This document shows positions 43,975 to 53,183 of a DNA stretch of 54,861 nucleotides, in pieces. Source of the stretch: Comamonadaceae bacterium (GTDB lineage: Bacteria > Pseudomonadota > Gammaproteobacteria > Burkholderiales > Burkholderiaceae_C); the NCBI GenBank assembly GCA_947447355.1, contig CANFJF010000019.1:1-54861 (forward strand), given 5' to 3'. The notes beneath the pieces are model-generated. The model did not search any database, was not told where the DNA came from, and worked only from the letters and a program-made list of their open reading frames with translations. Each line of letters opens with the position of its first letter. The first letter of the stretch is position 1. The translations under genes were made by a program, and so were the position numbers.

Positions 43975-44601
43975 TTGGTACGTCGTACAAAAGAAGATGC
44001 TCTCGCCACCCGCCATCGGCTGCTGGATGCGGCTGAGATACTATTTTTGGCCAAAGGCGTGTCACACACCTCACTGCAGGACATAGCCCGGCAGTCCGGG
44101 ACCACACGTGGCGCGGTGTACTGGCACTTCAAAGACAAAGCCGATGTCTTCAACGCCATGGTAGACCGGGTCACCTTGCCCTTAGAGGCGTCTTTGGAAT
44201 TTTTGGCACACGAGGAGCAAGCCACGCCTTTGGCTCACATTCGCAGCAGTATTCGCCAAGCCTTGCTGCGCATTGCGACCGACCCCCAAACGCGTCGAGT
44301 CTTCGAAGTGGCCACCCTGAAAGTTGAATACATTGATGAATTGCAAGCGATACGCTTGCGCCACCTGCGAGTTCGTAATTCTTTTTTAGAGCAGATCGAA
44401 AACGGCTTGAGTGCCTCAGCGCTCAATCAGGCAAAAATTCTGCGTGTCCCAGCCGAAACCGCCGCCTTGGGCCTGCACGCCCTCATTGACGGCTTGATCC
44501 AGAACTGGTTACTCGACAATGCAGCCTTTGATTTGGTCCAGGTTGGTCACCAAGTCCTAGGCGTTTATTTGGCAGGTTTGGGCTTGGCGCCAGAGGACTG
44601 A
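43975..44601 (+). CDS. TetR-family repressor of the efflux operon (AcrR-like)
   Basis: A 208-residue regulator. The helix-turn-helix segment LQDIARQSGTTRGAVYWHFK is nearly the AcrR/TtgR form, preceded by ATRHRLLDAAEILFLAKGVS. The C-terminal drug-binding domain follows. It starts at TTG 43975 (MVRRTKEDALATR), supported by AGGAAG about 8 nt upstream and by alignment with AcrR starts. It is divergent from the efflux operon across an operator-like palindrome, so repression with drug-induced release is the expected mode. It converges on the next gene with a 7-bp gap. Confidence 0.93.
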   Translation: MVRRTKEDALATRHRLLDAAEILFLAKGVSHTSLQDIARQSGTTRGAVYWHFKDKADVFNAMVDRVTLPLEASLEFLAHEEQATPLAHIRSSIRQALLRIATDPQTRRVFEVATLKVEYIDELQAIRLRHLRVRNSFLEQIENGLSASALNQAKILRVPAETAALGLHALIDGLIQNWLLDNAAFDLVQVGHQVLGVYLAGLGLAPED

Positions 44602-44608
44602 AAGCGCG

Positions 44609-45247
44609 TCAGTGCAAGTGACGCGGTTTGCGTCCGCCGCCATGGCCGCTCCCTCCCTGCGACCCGCCCTGACCGCGTGGCGGTTTGCCTAACTGCATCG
44701 AGTTGACAAGCGAATTAAAGCGATGCTCAAAGAGCTTGTCCACCGCGGCAACCACTTCGCCCAACTCAGAAGCGTCAAAGTGACGCTCCATCAAGCTGAT
44801 AGTGTCTTGCACCAACAAATCGCGTTGCACCTGCATGATGGCCGCCGGGGTCGGGCCAACAAAGTACATCGCGAAGTCATCACGAGCGTCCCCAGCGTTG
44901 TCCATTTCCTCATCTTCGTCATCAAAGTCGGCGTCGTAAAACGTGACTTCGATGGGGGCGCCACTTTCAGCAAGGTCATTCAAGGCCATGCACATCTCGT
45001 CCAGCGCCTGACGAAAGTCCTCGTCACCTGAAACAGTCCAGCACATCTGCAGCAAATGGGCTTGGGTATCAAGCCGAATGCCAGGTTCTTCTTCATAAGA
45101 ACTGGCAGCGCCGTCAACCAAGGACTTGGCTCCAGCGTATTTCCAAAGCGGTTTGAGTGCCTCCTGAAGCTGCTCAAAACCGACTTCGACCCGCAAAGGC
45201 ACTTCGCCGTGTACGTGAATTTCAAAAGGTGAGTTGTAACGAGGCAT
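44609..45247 (-). CDS. conserved hypothetical cytoplasmic protein
   Basis: A 212-residue protein from ATG 45247 (MPRYNSPFEIHVHGEVPLRV); a start at 45277 would add ten residues. No signal peptide or membrane helix is seen. A compact acidic core contains TFYDADFDDEDEEMDNAGDA (about 120-140), and the C terminus is a basic Gly-rich tail (RGQGGSQGGSGHGGGRKPRH). The acidic patch and glycine tail suggest a binding or adaptor protein, but no function can be assigned. I recall similar proteins only from Comamonadaceae-type genomes. It converges on the TetR gene. Confidence 0.75.
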   Translation of the reverse strand: MPRYNSPFEIHVHGEVPLRVEVGFEQLQEALKPLWKYAGAKSLVDGAASSYEEEPGIRLDTQAHLLQMCWTVSGDEDFRQALDEMCMALNDLAESGAPIEVTFYDADFDDEDEEMDNAGDARDDFAMYFVGPTPAAIMQVQRDLLVQDTISLMERHFDASELGEVVAAVDKLFEHRFNSLVNSMQLGKPPRGQGGSQGGSGHGGGRKPRHLH

Positions 45248-45594
45248 AAATTTGATCTTCCCTATTTGTAGCCCCATGTGGCCGCCATCGCGCGGGCTTG
45301 GACATTCAAATGCAAACGGCCTTGGCCGGGTTTCGTGATGTTGGGTGAACCATTTAACAACCCAGACTGCGCTTTATGTTTGACTCTCATTGTCGAACAA
45401 AAAAGGGCTGAATTCACCGCCGTTGTTGGATTTCGAAAGGACTGACGACAGGAAAAATCCAATCAGACGCACTAGACGGATGGCGAATACCTACAAAAGG
45501 GCCTCTTGATTTCCGACAAAAGCATCTTTCAGCCGCCATGAAAGTGAAATTTGCCGTCTTCATAAGAGACGGTCAATTTGAAAGGACATTCATC
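45248..45594. other. intergenic region upstream of the DUF4148 gene
   Basis: About 350 bp without a supported gene. It should contain divergent promoters. Just before the DUF4148 ribosome site is an imperfect inverted repeat (45547-45559 with 45567-45579, core CCGTCT/AGACGG), which would form a hairpin in the mRNA leader. Confidence 0.5.
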
Positions 45595-46020
45595 ATGAAA
45601 TACGCACATTTATCAACGCTTGCTTCGGCCATGACTTTAGCCATGGCCGCTTTGTCTGCTGGTCAAGTCTTGGCTGCCGATCCGGCTATGCCGAAGTCCC
45701 GTGCCGAAGTTCGCCAGGAGTTGGAGGACGCGAAACGGACGGGAGAGATCCAAGCCAATGATTTTGATGGTTGGCCCTTGGACCAGCATCCACCATTGAC
45801 AAAGGGACCAAGCCTTACGCGCGAACAAGTTCGCCAGGAATTGGAGGACGCGAAACGGACGGGAGAGATCCAAGCAAATGATTTCGATGGTTGGCCCTTG
45901 GACCAGCATCCACCGAACTCAACCGGACCGGGCCTCACCCGTGAGCAGGTCCGCGAGGAGATGGAAGAAAATCAGCGAAATCCTCCAACTTCTATGTGGC
46001 CAAAGAGTTACGACAACTAG
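45595..46020 (+). CDS. exported DUF4148-type protein with tandem 40-residue repeats
   Basis: A 141-residue protein with a signal peptide (residues 1 to about 28, ending GQVLAAD). The mature part is built from a 40-residue unit: VRQELEDAKRTGEIQANDFD then GWPLDQHPP and a linker with LTREQ. Two full copies are followed by a diverged third (VREEMEENQRNPP). The unit resembles DUF4148, a short domain of unknown function in Burkholderiales periplasmic proteins. ATG 45595 follows AAAGGA; an upstream in-frame ATG at 45538 lacks a signal-peptide context. The gene appears monocistronic. Confidence 0.85.
   Translation: MKYAHLSTLASAMTLAMAALSAGQVLAADPAMPKSRAEVRQELEDAKRTGEIQANDFDGWPLDQHPPLTKGPSLTREQVRQELEDAKRTGEIQANDFDGWPLDQHPPNSTGPGLTREQVREEMEENQRNPPTSMWPKSYDN
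45709..45948 (+). repeat. 120-bp tandem repeat within the DUF4148 gene
   Basis: Two head-to-tail units, 45709-45828 and 45829-45948. By eye the first 86 bases differ at only three positions, all silent, while the last third has diverged. A degenerate third unit begins at 45949. Confidence 0.9.
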
Positions 46021-46095
46021 TTCCACAGAGTCGCAGCCAATGGATTCAAGCGATGTCTCGATTGACGTCCATTAAAAGGTAAATTGGCTGAAAGA

Positions 46096-46136
46096 TGCAC
46101 TCCCATAGGTCTTACAGAGCCTTTTGTGGGAGTGCA
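46096..46136 (-). terminator. hairpin downstream of tRNA-Leu, probable terminator
   Basis: TGCACTCCCA (46096-46105) pairs perfectly with TGGGAGTGCA (46127-46136), 10 nt beyond the tRNA 3' end. The T run on the minus strand is interrupted (TCTTTC), so strength is uncertain. Confidence 0.6.
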
Positions 46137-46145
46137 TTGTGAGGA

Positions 46146-46232
46146 TGGTGCCCCGGACCAGACTTGAACTGGTAAGACCTTGCGATCGAGAGATTTTAAG
46201 TCTCTTGTGTTTACCGATTTCACCACCGGGGC
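46146..46232 (-). tRNA. tRNA-Leu(TAA)
   Basis: Class II tRNA of 87 nt with encoded CCA. The acceptor stem is GCCCCGG/CCGGGGC and the T arm contains GTTCAAGTC. The anticodon stem AGAGA/TCTCT encloses loop CTTAAAA, giving anticodon TAA for leucine UUA/UUG. A long variable arm is present. Confidence 0.95.
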
Positions 46233-46292
46233 TGCGGAGAATTATGCCTCTTTTGCAGCCCCAAAACGGGTTGCGAGTGGGCATGATGTGAC

Positions 46293-47336
46293 TCAAACTT
46301 GCATCAGCTCCACGGCTCTGAACAGAGCGCGCAGGGTCGAGGCCTCGATACGGCGAGTGATGAAGACCAATCGCGACCCCAGGTCAGCGCTAGGCCAGCG
46401 ATCCAACGGCAATGGCGGGTGAAAAACATGGCCCACGCCTTGAACGACCACGGGGTTTCCTTCCACATTCACAATGCCCTTGACGCGTAATAAATCTTGA
46501 CCGCGCAACGAAATGACCAACTCCATGGCGGCAGAAAATGAGGCCCAAGTGAAGGGTTGATCAAACCGCAGCGACAAGGTTTTGACGGCTGGATCGTGGC
46601 GCATAGGCAGCCGGTTGCCCAAGTAAGCCTCACGCGGTGTCCGGCTGTCTGCTTGCGGCTTGAGCTCACCGAGGAAGTGCAAGGTGTCGTCACCCGCACG
46701 CGCACTGGACAGCCCGAGGCCAATCAAATCTCGGGGGTGCAGGTCTCCCATGTTGCACCGCCAAATCTCTCCGCGCGGGTTGATGGCGCTGATTGCGGCC
46801 GTCAAATCAGAGAGGGTGTTCTCAGTCACCAAGTCGTCCTTGGTGATGAAGATCCGATCAGCCAACGCGATCTGGTGCTCGGGCTCGGGGTTCTCTGCCA
46901 ATTGCGCCAGCCCATTGGCTGCATCGACCAAAGTCACAACGCCATCGAGCCGGTAGTGCGCGCCAAGCATGGTGTCGCTGGCCAAGGTCTGGATCACGGG
47001 GGCCGGATCTGCAAGCCCGGTGGTTTCAATCATGACCCGATCGAAATCTGGGATTTGACCCGCGCGTTTCTCACCAAACAGCGCCCGCAAGGTTTCCTGC
47101 AAGTCTGTGCGAACCGAGCAGCACAGGCAACCGTTGGCCAGCAAGCTGACATTTTCAGAAGACATTTTGACGAGGTCGTTGTCGATGCCGATCTCACCGA
47201 TCTCGTTGATCACCACAGCCACACGGTCCATATCAGGGTGCCGGAGCAATCGGCTGATCAAGGTGGTCTTGCCGCTGCCCAAAAATCCGGTGATGAGCGT
47301 GACCGGAATTTTGCCGGCCAACGGATCTCGCTTCAT
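46293..47336 (-). CDS. CobW/COG0523-family GTPase, putative metallochaperone
   Basis: G3E P-loop GTPase of 347 residues. Motifs: Walker A TLITGFLGSGKTTLISRLL (about residues 13-31), the metal-binding GCLCCSV (about 69-75), NEIGEIGIDNDLV, Walker B-like MIETTGLADPAPV, and a base-recognition ITKDDLV. The C-terminal CobW_C domain ends near the stop. Relatives deliver zinc, cobalt, iron or other metals to client enzymes. It is 17 bp downstream of the beta-propeller gene and is probably co-transcribed with it, which suggests that the propeller protein is its client. The metal is unknown. Confidence 0.92.
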   Translation of the reverse strand: MKRDPLAGKIPVTLITGFLGSGKTTLISRLLRHPDMDRVAVVINEIGEIGIDNDLVKMSSENVSLLANGCLCCSVRTDLQETLRALFGEKRAGQIPDFDRVMIETTGLADPAPVIQTLASDTMLGAHYRLDGVVTLVDAANGLAQLAENPEPEHQIALADRIFITKDDLVTENTLSDLTAAISAINPRGEIWRCNMGDLHPRDLIGLGLSSARAGDDTLHFLGELKPQADSRTPREAYLGNRLPMRHDPAVKTLSLRFDQPFTWASFSAAMELVISLRGQDLLRVKGIVNVEGNPVVVQGVGHVFHPPLPLDRWPSADLGSRLVFITRRIEASTLRALFRAVELMQV

Positions 47337-47353
47337 GTCCTAAGCCTTGGCAT

Positions 47354-48610
47354 TCAGATGTTCATTTCCAAGATGTACAGGCCGCCACCGAAACGGTCAA
47401 TCGTGTAAACCAAGCGGCGGTCATCGACGAACACATCGTTGAGCTGAATGGCGCCAGCAGGAGCGAGTCGTGGTGTGCCCGGCACGAAATAAGCGACTTC
47501 TTCCACTTGATACGGGTTGGTCGTGTCATAGACGCGAACACCGGCGTTGAAAAAAGTCCCGATGATCAAGGTGTCTGATTTGAATGACACCGGCAGTGGC
47601 AAATTCTCATGCAGGTTGTGCGCACCGAAGCGCCCGCCTCTTTTGGCGAAGGCATCGTAAGGCGGCGCGGGAAAGGTCGAAATAGGCACCGGGTTCGCAT
47701 CAGAACGGGCGTCCACCATCCAGACCAACTTAGGCCAATCTTTGCCATCGTCTTGCACGCACTCGTCGCTGACGACCCACAGTCCACGATCAAACAAGGG
47801 CAGCACCGTGTGCGTGAAGCCGTTGAAGGGCGGCGAGTGATTCCAATGCGACACCATCTGGATATCCTCTGGATTAGAGATATCCAGAACGATCGCACCC
47901 CCGTCGATATAGCCCACGTAAGCACGGTCTGGCCGCTGGGGAAAGACATTGGTGTTGTGTGCCCGAAAGCCGGTGTCGAATTGTGCCGGCAACCTTGGTG
48001 GCTGCGGATCTGTGTCACCAACGCGCGTACCCGGATACCACCAGCGACCTGTCTCGACCGGTTTGCTCGGATTGGAAATATCCACAATCCGGTAGATCTG
48101 GTCGTCTTTAGGGTTGTGCGGCTGAAAGTCATGCGCACCGGAGGAAATGTGCACGGTTTTGCCATCCACAAACCAAACAGCGTGCACACCCCGCGAGTAC
48201 GGGCCGGAGCAATCAAAATGCGAAATGAACTTGGGTTGTTCGGGTATGGATATGTCGTAAACATCAAAGCCTGCCGGCTTCATGTCCACGTCTTGCGTCT
48301 GGTTGGCCACAACCATCAGATTGCCAACGACATCCAGTGAGTTCGAGCGCACCTTCATGTGCGGAAGTTCGGTCTGCACGACAACACGTGGGGTTTTCGG
48401 ATCGGTGACATCGACACCGGTGAAGTTTTTAGGTGCGGACTCATGCGCCATCCACAGAATCCGTCGGCCGTCGTCGGTTTCTTGCATTGCAATACCCTCC
48501 CCCATTCCGCCGAACCCATCGAGCTCGTGATGGGCCAACAACGTCATGTTGTGGGCCATGGTTTGTTGGCTGCGATTTTTCAGCGTCATCATGTCAGGCG
48601 TGCTCATCAA
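47354..48610 (-). CDS. LVIVD-type beta-propeller protein
   Basis: A 418-residue cytoplasmic protein (no signal peptide) with propeller blades of the LVIVD kind: GVDVTDPKTPRVV, VYDISIPEQPKFI, IVDISNPSKPVE, VLDISNPEDIQMV and VYDTTNPYQVEEV. Four blades begin with a His at an equivalent place: His143 (GVHAVW), His218 (FRAHNTN), His267 (FTHTVL), His331 (GAHNLHE). A four-His set at a propeller axis is how carotenoid oxygenases and selenium-binding-protein-like oxidases hold a metal, so a metal site is possible; this is inference. It heads a two-gene unit with the CobW GTPase. The exact start among MMSTPDMM is uncertain. Confidence 0.85.
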   Translation of the reverse strand: MMSTPDMMTLKNRSQQTMAHNMTLLAHHELDGFGGMGEGIAMQETDDGRRILWMAHESAPKNFTGVDVTDPKTPRVVVQTELPHMKVRSNSLDVVGNLMVVANQTQDVDMKPAGFDVYDISIPEQPKFISHFDCSGPYSRGVHAVWFVDGKTVHISSGAHDFQPHNPKDDQIYRIVDISNPSKPVETGRWWYPGTRVGDTDPQPPRLPAQFDTGFRAHNTNVFPQRPDRAYVGYIDGGAIVLDISNPEDIQMVSHWNHSPPFNGFTHTVLPLFDRGLWVVSDECVQDDGKDWPKLVWMVDARSDANPVPISTFPAPPYDAFAKRGGRFGAHNLHENLPLPVSFKSDTLIIGTFFNAGVRVYDTTNPYQVEEVAYFVPGTPRLAPAGAIQLNDVFVDDRRLVYTIDRFGGGLYILEMNI

Positions 48611-48819
48611 TTACGTTCCAATCTCTGGCTTGTGGGTCTTTTTCGCGTTGAATCAGGTGCAATTATTGGGTACTGGGTCACCTGCCTTACGAGGCAGACT
48701 TTCGACTAATTTAAGCGTTTGATACAAGTTGCAAAGCGTAGTGATATTCCACTGGCTTGTCTAATGCTTTATCGACCCGACTCCATATCAATTTGCGATG
48801 TGTTCAAGATCGTACAGAC

Positions 48820-48850
48820 GAAAAAAAGACAGCAGTTTGAGGTGCTGTCT
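48820..48850 (-). terminator. terminator after the second tRNA-Gly
   Basis: AGACAGCA (48827-48834) pairs with TGCTGTCT (48843-48850). On the minus strand the stem is followed by a run of seven T. It ends the Gly-Cys-Gly tRNA unit. Confidence 0.85.
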
Positions 48851-48858
48851 TTCTAATC

Positions 48859-48934
48859 TGGAGCGGGAGAAGAGTCTCGAACTCTCGACCTCAACCTTGG
48901 CAAGGTTGCGCTCTACCAACTGAGCTACTCCCGC
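48859..48934 (-). tRNA. tRNA-Gly(GCC), distal copy
   Basis: A 76-nt tRNA with encoded CCA. Acceptor GCGGGAG/CTCCCGC, D arm AGCTCAGTTGGTAGAGC, anticodon stem CAACC/GGTTG with loop TTGCCAA, so anticodon GCC. It looks identical to the copy at 49088-49163. Confidence 0.96.
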
Positions 48935-48941
48935 AATGGAG

Positions 48942-49015
48942 TGGAGGCGCGACCCGGAGTCGAACCGGGCTAACTGGATTTGCAATCCAGTGCATAACCG
49001 ATTTGCTATCGCGCC
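48942..49015 (-). tRNA. tRNA-Cys(GCA)
   Basis: A 74-nt tRNA with encoded CCA. Acceptor GGCGCGA/TCGCGCC, anticodon stem CTGGA/TCCAG with loop TTGCAAA, so anticodon GCA. It lies 7 bp upstream of the distal tRNA-Gly on the minus strand. Confidence 0.96.
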
Positions 49016-49051
49016 GTTTTAACAACGAAATGTTATACGCCTTCCGAATAG

Positions 49052-49084
49052 AAAAGGACAGCATTTTGAAGTGCTGCCCTTTTA
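49052..49084 (-). terminator. hairpin after the proximal tRNA-Gly
   Basis: A stem between GGACAGCA (49056-49063) and TGCTGCCC (49072-49079), with flanking A and T runs. It resembles the hairpin after the distal tRNA-Gly, although it lies inside the tRNA cluster, so it may attenuate rather than fully stop transcription. Confidence 0.7.
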
Positions 49085-49087
49085 ATT

Positions 49088-49163
49088 TGGAGCGGGAGAA
49101 GAGTCTCGAACTCTCGACCTCAACCTTGGCAAGGTTGCGCTCTACCAACTGAGCTACTCCCGC
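49088..49163 (-). tRNA. tRNA-Gly(GCC), proximal copy
   Basis: A 76-nt tRNA with encoded CCA and anticodon GCC, appearing identical to the copy at 48859-48934. It is first in the minus-strand order Gly-Cys-Gly, 72 bp from the lon stop codon. Confidence 0.96.
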
Positions 49164-49235
49164 GTTTCAGATCGAATTATAGCTTGGTTTTTTCACTGCT
49201 TTGAGAGCCGAACAAAAAACTTTCTAATGAGTCAA

Positions 49236-51674
49236 TCAGTGTTTGATGGCGCCGGCCTGCGCTGTCACAGCAGCGGCTGAAGCTGCGATGGCTGCAGCGG
49301 CCGAAGCCACCTCTTCGTCGGACAAAGGCACCGGCATGCGTTCAAGCGCCACAGCCAAAACCTGGTCAATCCATTTGACCGGAATGATTTCCAGACCACT
49401 TTTGACGTTGTCTGGGATTTCTTGCAGGTCTTTGGCGTTCTCTTCGGGGATCAACACGGTCTTGATGCCGCCGCGCAATGCAGCCAACAGCTTTTCCTTC
49501 AGTCCACCGATGGCAGTCACTTCACCGCGCAGCGTGATCTCACCCGTCATGGCGACGTCACCACGCACGGGGATGCCGGTCAACGCCGAGACAAAGGCCG
49601 TAGTCATCGCCGCACCCGCGCTCGGGCCGTCTTTGGGTGTGGCGCCATCCGGCACGTGAATGTGAATGTCACGCTTTTCAAACATATCGTCACGGATGCC
49701 CAGCATGCGTGAACGGCTGCGCACCACCGTACGGGCAGCCTCAACGGATTCTTTCATCACGTCACCCAGAGAGCCCGTGCGCGTGATCACGCCCTTGCCG
49801 GGCATGATGGCGGCTTCAATCGTCAGCAGGTCGCCGCCGACTTCAGTCCACGCCAAACCGACGACTTGGCCAATCTGGTTTTGCTCTTCAGCACGCCCGT
49901 AGCTGAACTTGCGCACACCCAAAAAATCATTCAGATTGTCTGGCGTGACCAGCACTTTGGGCTGCATCGTTTTGAGCTGAATACCTTTGACGGTCTTTCG
50001 GCAAATTTTCGACAATTCACGCTCAAGCGAACGCACGCCCGCCTCACGGGTGTAGTAGCGCACGATGTCTCGCACGGCTGGCTCGGAGATATCGAGTTCG
50101 CTTTCTTTGACGCCGTTGTTCTTCAATTGCTTGGGCAGCAAATAACGCATGGCGATGCTGGTTTTTTCGTCTTCGGTGTAGCCCGAGAGGCGAATTACTT
50201 CCATGCGGTCCAACAAGGCCGATGGAATGTTCATCGAGTTCGAGGTCGCGACAAACATCACATCGCTCAGATCGAAGTCGACTTCAACGTAATGATCCCC
50301 AAAGGTGTGGTTTTGCTCCGGGTCCAGCACTTCCAGCAAGGCGCTTGAAGGGTCCCCGCGGAAGTCAGTGCCGAGCTTGTCGATTTCGTCGAGCAAGAAG
50401 AGTGGATTGCGCGTGCCGGCCTTGGTCAGGCTTTGCAGCACCTTGCCAGGTAAAGCGCCAATGTAGGTACGACGGTGACCCCGTATCTCGGCTTCGTCGC
50501 GCATACCGCCCAGCGCCATGCGCACGTATTTACGGCCCGTGGCTTTGGCAATCGATTGGCCGAGCGATGTCTTGCCGACACCGGGTGGGCCGACCAGGCA
50601 CAAAATCGGCGCCTTCAGTTTGTCGACGCGTTGCTGAACTGCGAGGTACTCAACGATGCGGTCTTTGACTTTTTCCAAGCCGAAGTGGTCTTCGTTAAGC
50701 ACGTCTTCAGCGTTTTTCAGGTCGTGCTTGATCTTGGTTTTCTTGCTCCAAGGCAATCCCGTGAGCACGTCAATGTAGCTCCGCACCACAGTCGCTTCGG
50801 CCGACATGGGTGACATGAGCTTGAGTTTTTTCAACTCGCCCTCAGCCTTTTTGCGTGCTTCCTGCGGCATCTTGGCGGCCTTGATCTTCTTTTCGATCTC
50901 GTCAATGTCAGCGCCGTCTTCGCCTTCGCCAAGTTCCTTCTGGATTGCCTTGACTTGTTCGTTCAGATAAAAGTCACGCTGATTTTTTTCCATCTGGCGC
51001 TTCACGCGGCCACGGATTTTCTTGTCAACGTTCAAAATGTCGACCTCACGCTCGACCTGCTCATAAAGGTTTTCGAGGCGTGCTTTGATATTGCTCAAAT
51101 CAAGGATGACCTGCTTGGCGTCAAGCTTGAGTGGCAAGTGCGCCGCAATGGTGTCGGCCAAGCGGCCGGCATCGTCAATACTGGAGATCGAAGTCAGAAT
51201 CTCAGGCGGAATTTTCTTGTTGAGTTTGACGTAGTGGTCAAACTGCTGCATCACGGCTCGGCGCAGCGCTTCGACTTCGCTGGTCTTATCGCCCGGCAAA
51301 GCCACTTCGGGCTCAACCGGCGTGACATTGCTGGTGAAATGATGCTCGCCATCCACAATAGAGTTGACCTTGGCGCGTTGCTGGCCTTCGACCAGCACCT
51401 TGACCGTGCCATCTGGCAGTTTTAGCATTTGCAGAATGGTCGCTACGCAACCCACGTCAAACATGTCTTCAGCAGACGGCTCATCTTTGGCTGCGGCTTT
51501 TTGGGCCACCAGCATGATGCGACGCTCCGACTCCATGGCGGACTCGAGCGCTTTGATGCTCTTTGGCCGACCGACAAACAAAGGAATGACCATGTGCGGG
51601 AAAACCACCACGTCGCGCAGTGGCAACAATGGCAAGTCAATCGGGAGCGACGGCAATGAAGTTTGACCGGACAT
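49236..51674 (-). CDS. lon: ATP-dependent protease Lon
   Basis: Cytoplasmic AAA+ serine protease that degrades misfolded and regulatory proteins. The 812 residues are slightly longer than E. coli Lon because of an Ala-rich C-terminal tail. Domains in order: the N-terminal LAN domain (LPLLPLRDVVVFPHMVIPLF), the coiled coil, and the AAA+ module with Walker A GPPGVGKTSLGQS. The proteolytic domain has catalytic Ser in PKDGPSAGAAM and Lys in the GGLKEKLLAA helix. The start ATG follows AAAGG. A sigma-32-type promoter lies 60-90 bp upstream. It follows clpX in the order tig-clpP-clpX-lon. Confidence 0.98.
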   Translation of the reverse strand: MSGQTSLPSLPIDLPLLPLRDVVVFPHMVIPLFVGRPKSIKALESAMESERRIMLVAQKAAAKDEPSAEDMFDVGCVATILQMLKLPDGTVKVLVEGQQRAKVNSIVDGEHHFTSNVTPVEPEVALPGDKTSEVEALRRAVMQQFDHYVKLNKKIPPEILTSISSIDDAGRLADTIAAHLPLKLDAKQVILDLSNIKARLENLYEQVEREVDILNVDKKIRGRVKRQMEKNQRDFYLNEQVKAIQKELGEGEDGADIDEIEKKIKAAKMPQEARKKAEGELKKLKLMSPMSAEATVVRSYIDVLTGLPWSKKTKIKHDLKNAEDVLNEDHFGLEKVKDRIVEYLAVQQRVDKLKAPILCLVGPPGVGKTSLGQSIAKATGRKYVRMALGGMRDEAEIRGHRRTYIGALPGKVLQSLTKAGTRNPLFLLDEIDKLGTDFRGDPSSALLEVLDPEQNHTFGDHYVEVDFDLSDVMFVATSNSMNIPSALLDRMEVIRLSGYTEDEKTSIAMRYLLPKQLKNNGVKESELDISEPAVRDIVRYYTREAGVRSLERELSKICRKTVKGIQLKTMQPKVLVTPDNLNDFLGVRKFSYGRAEEQNQIGQVVGLAWTEVGGDLLTIEAAIMPGKGVITRTGSLGDVMKESVEAARTVVRSRSRMLGIRDDMFEKRDIHIHVPDGATPKDGPSAGAAMTTAFVSALTGIPVRGDVAMTGEITLRGEVTAIGGLKEKLLAALRGGIKTVLIPEENAKDLQEIPDNVKSGLEIIPVKWIDQVLAVALERMPVPLSDEEVASAAAAIAASAAAVTAQAGAIKH

Positions 51675-51736
51675 ATAAACCTTTCACGTTAGCTGCCGGA
51701 GAGGATTCTCATCCGGAAGCAAGATACATCTGGAAG

Positions 51737-51764
51737 ACTTGGGGGGTTAAACCGGCATTTCAAG
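51737..51764 (-). promoter_or_regulatory. sigma-32 (heat-shock) promoter of lon
   Basis: On the minus strand CTTGAAA (51758-51764) is followed after 13 bp by CCCCAAGT (51737-51744). The consensus is CTTGAAA, 11-15 bp, CCCCATNT, so the -35 is perfect and the -10 has six of seven defined positions. Transcription would start about 55-60 nt before the lon ATG. Confidence 0.75.
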
Positions 51765-51776
51765 CGTGAAATCCGG
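51752..51776 (-). terminator. possible weak hairpin terminator of clpX
   Basis: CCGG-ATTTCA pairs with TGAAAT-CCGG with one bulge, just after the clpX stop codon. The T run is short (TTTAA). It overlaps the lon heat-shock -35 element. Confidence 0.4.
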
Positions 51777-51789
51777 CCCCGCCACAACT

Positions 51790-53055
<1,266 letters not shown>

Positions 53056-53074
53056 TGCGGGTGCCTTTTCGCGT

Positions 53075-53119
53075 GTCCTTGGAAGGACGGTATCTTAAGA
53101 ACTGTTATCCAATGATAAC
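53075..53119. promoter_or_regulatory. two short palindromes upstream of clpX
   Basis: GTCCTTGGAAGGAC (53075-53088) and GTTATCCAATGATAAC (53104-53119; 6-bp arms, 4-bp centre) lie in the 128-bp clpP-clpX gap, between the clpP terminator and the clpX start. They may be regulator sites or leader structures; no known operator is recognised. Confidence 0.35.
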
Positions 53120-53121
53120 CA

Positions 53122-53156
53122 AACAAAAACGGCGTTTTCTGTTACAGAAAACGCCG
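53122..53156 (-). terminator. rho-independent terminator of clpP
   Basis: CGGCGTTTTCTGT (53130-53142) is exactly complemented by ACAGAAAACGCCG (53144-53156). On the minus strand the stem is followed by TTTTTG. It indicates that clpX has its own promoter. Confidence 0.9.
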
Positions 53157-53183
53157 CTGCAGAGCCTAGCGCAAGCTGCTTTT

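Noticed and set aside
43845..44225. 126-codon open frame opposite the TetR gene
   Set aside because: Shadow of the TetR coding sequence and of the operator region.
45709..45948. Possible CRISPR-like or other non-coding repeat array
   Set aside because: Only two head-to-tail 120-bp units without spacers, fully inside a reading frame and preserving a 40-residue protein unit.
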